Shown piece after piece: positions 14,782-15,786 of a DNA stretch of 15,786 bases. Position 1 is the first letter of the stretch. The number at the start of each line of letters is the position of its first letter. Position numbers and translations under genes: made by a program. Under the pieces are notes generated by a model. The model had not been told where the DNA came from and did not search any database. It was given only the letters and a program-made list of their open reading frames with translations. The stretch comes from CAYQUV01 sp964421005 (GTDB lineage: Bacteria; Patescibacteriota; Minisyncoccia; Minisyncoccales; CG1-02-41-26): positions 1-15,786 of the forward strand of contig CAYQUV010000017.1 in the NCBI GenBank assembly GCA_964421005.1. The letters are read 5' to 3'.

Positions 14782-15713
14782 TCAGTAATTATCTCCTCAA
14801 ATAAAGGTTTTCGATTAGCTATAAACCGCCACAAATTTGGATAAGACTTTTTTTGCGGCAACAACCAATTCATAAAATCTTCGTACACCATCTGTTCTAA
14901 TGGTGCGTTCATTGAAAAATCATAAAGAGCTTTTGTAAACTCAACATTTTTCCAAAAACTACTCGGATTCAACGTACCTCTAAAAATTCGCAATTCGACA
15001 GTGAACCCACGATACAAATTGACTGCTGCGTGGTGCGTCTCATAATCAGAACCACCAGCAAAAACCCAACCTTTAATGGCATTATTAGAGTAACGTCTGT
15101 TCGCCCACTGTTCTAATGTTTTTGGAGTTCTCTGACTCATCCATAAAATAAAGCTGCTATTATGGCGATTATAAATAAACTGCATAAACTTATACAAATG
15201 GTAACACCCAAATGCCCGCTTCGACAGATGTACGTGCATTCCACACGTCCCAACATTATAGCTTCTAAACCCCGCTTTTACTAAATCAAAAACAGGCAGC
15301 CATTTCTCTTTATTCTGCATCAGCCAAGCCCAAGACAAAGGGTGCGATACTAACTCTACACCAAATCTTAAACTGCTATCATATTTGAAGTACAGCCAAT
15401 TCGGCAATTTTCTCAGACGTTTAACGACTTTATCTTGCACGGCTTTACTTGTAGCCGCCTCTATCGGCATCTCGACTTCAAGCTCAATGCCAAAAAATAA
15501 TTTTCTCTTTGTTCTTTTCTCTTGCCTTGTCTGATAATAACACCAGCACGGGTCATACGCATACTCTTGTATCAGCTCAGGGTCAATATCTCTTGGGTGC
15601 TCTATTGCGTGGAAATCTGGGCGTTGCTCTTCAATAGAAGTTCCGCCCGTATCAGACCACACATACACCGGAGCATTGTACAACCATTCATATTCTTGAT
15701 TATTATCTGGCAT
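14772..15713 (-). CDS. GS-fold amidoligase (COOH-NH2 ligase superfamily)
   Basis: 313 residues from the ATG behind AAGGGGAGAGCG; an in-frame GTG 11 codons earlier is less likely, as it would overlap the upstream gene's end. Motifs of the amidoligase superfamily are visible: FGIELEVEM (74-82, acidic metal/ATP residues), KYDSSL with D112 followed by GVELVSHP (118-125), CGMHVHLS with H160 and H162, and FTVELRIFRGTLN with E240 and R242. Family members use ATP to join a carboxyl to an amine, making peptide or isopeptide bonds, and are often next to class II amidotransferases. The first 70 residues are a separate Trp/Tyr-rich extension without known fold. Possible products include a modified peptide, protein or cell-wall derivative; the sequence does not say. 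Confidence 0.9.
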   Translation of the reverse strand: MPDNNQEYEWLYNAPVYVWSDTGGTSIEEQRPDFHAIEHPRDIDPELIQEYAYDPCWCYYQTRQEKRTKRKLFFGIELEVEMPIEAATSKAVQDKVVKRLRKLPNWLYFKYDSSLRFGVELVSHPLSWAWLMQNKEKWLPVFDLVKAGFRSYNVGTCGMHVHLSKRAFGCYHLYKFMQFIYNRHNSSFILWMSQRTPKTLEQWANRRYSNNAIKGWVFAGGSDYETHHAAVNLYRGFTVELRIFRGTLNPSSFWKNVEFTKALYDFSMNAPLEQMVYEDFMNWLLPQKKSYPNLWRFIANRKPLFEEIITECV

Positions 15714-15717
15714 CGCT

Positions 15718-15725
15718 CTCCCCTT
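15718..15725 (-). promoter_or_regulatory. Ribosome binding site for the amidoligase
   Basis: AAGGGGAG, made partly from the upstream TAA stop (TAAGGGGAG), spaced 4 bases from the ATG. It supports the ATG at 15713 over the upstream GTG. Confidence 0.65.
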
Positions 15726-15786
15726 ATAGCTCCACAAGACTCTCACCGAACATCTTTAATCTTGTTTCTCTGTCATAATTCTGAAA
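15724..15786 (-). CDS. C-terminal end of an upstream gene (partial)
   Basis: A - strand frame open to the window edge and ending in TAA 10 bases before the amidoligase ATG. The visible residues read FQNYDREKR-like (FQNYDRETRLKMFGESLVEL), a charged helix typical of a protein tail. Coding is likely because the stop is fused to the next SD as in the other gene pairs here, but only about 20 residues are visible, so the product cannot be named. Confidence 0.45.
   Translation of the reverse strand, partial: FQNYDRETRLKMFGESLVEL

Noticed and set aside
1..15786. CRISPR array, insertion sequence or long direct repeats
   Set aside because: No regularly spaced repeats, transposase motifs or terminal inverted repeats were seen on reading both strands.

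Overview
This window looks like part of a tailed double-stranded DNA bacteriophage genome (or a prophage-like contig), probably assembled from metagenomic data. The reasons are tight packing of short genes, many stop/start overlaps, a complete phage-style replication and recombination module, a giant polyvalent-type virion protein, and two runs of exactly 100 Ns that look like scaffold gaps. The DNA is AT-leaning. Nearly every gene starts with ATG behind an AGGAG-like Shine-Dalgarno site, and several stop codons are fused to the next SD (TAAGGAG, TAAAGGAG, TAAGGGGAG), so the host should use ordinary SD initiation. Nothing here fixes the host taxon. No integrase, terminase, capsid or tail gene is present.

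Layout. The left part (1-3423, + strand) is the end of a virion-gene block: a 60-residue protein, a 1023-residue protein with glycine-rich membrane-like segments and an LPD38-like region, and the start of a small coiled-coil/membrane protein that runs into gap 1 (3424-3523). Everything to the right lies on the - strand and converges on that gap, so it is transcribed from right to left. In transcription order it begins with the tail of an unknown gene, a GS-fold amidoligase, and a class II glutamine amidotransferase fused to three zinc ribbons. Next come a small unknown protein, a Cas4-like PD-(D/E)XK nuclease, a zinc-ribbon protein, a probable single-strand annealing protein, and SSB, whose N-terminus is in gap 2 (11624-11723). 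These are followed by a DnaB-type helicase core, a CHC2/Toprim primase, an HNH protein, a predicted lipoprotein, a 38-residue membrane peptide, and a 120-nt tRNA-like RNA. The block ends with small unknown genes, a dATP/dGTP diphosphohydrolase-domain protein, a deoxyribosyltransferase-like protein, a DEDD exonuclease, a family A DNA polymerase and a CgeB-like glycosyltransferase.

How the parts fit. Helicase, primase, polymerase and SSB form a near-complete replisome. The nuclease and annealing protein form a Red-like recombination pair. The nucleotide-handling pair lies just upstream of the exonuclease and polymerase. The amidoligase/amidotransferase pair is a peptide- or metabolite-modifying module of unknown target.

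The least ordinary element is the 120-nt GC-rich segment at 8508-8627. It has a perfect tRNA acceptor stem and T-arm, but where the anticodon arm should be it carries a roughly 63-nt domain with its own closing stem. Other points worth a second look are the [LM]TYxxW motif shared by the two left-end proteins and the zinc-ribbon fusion on the amidotransferase.
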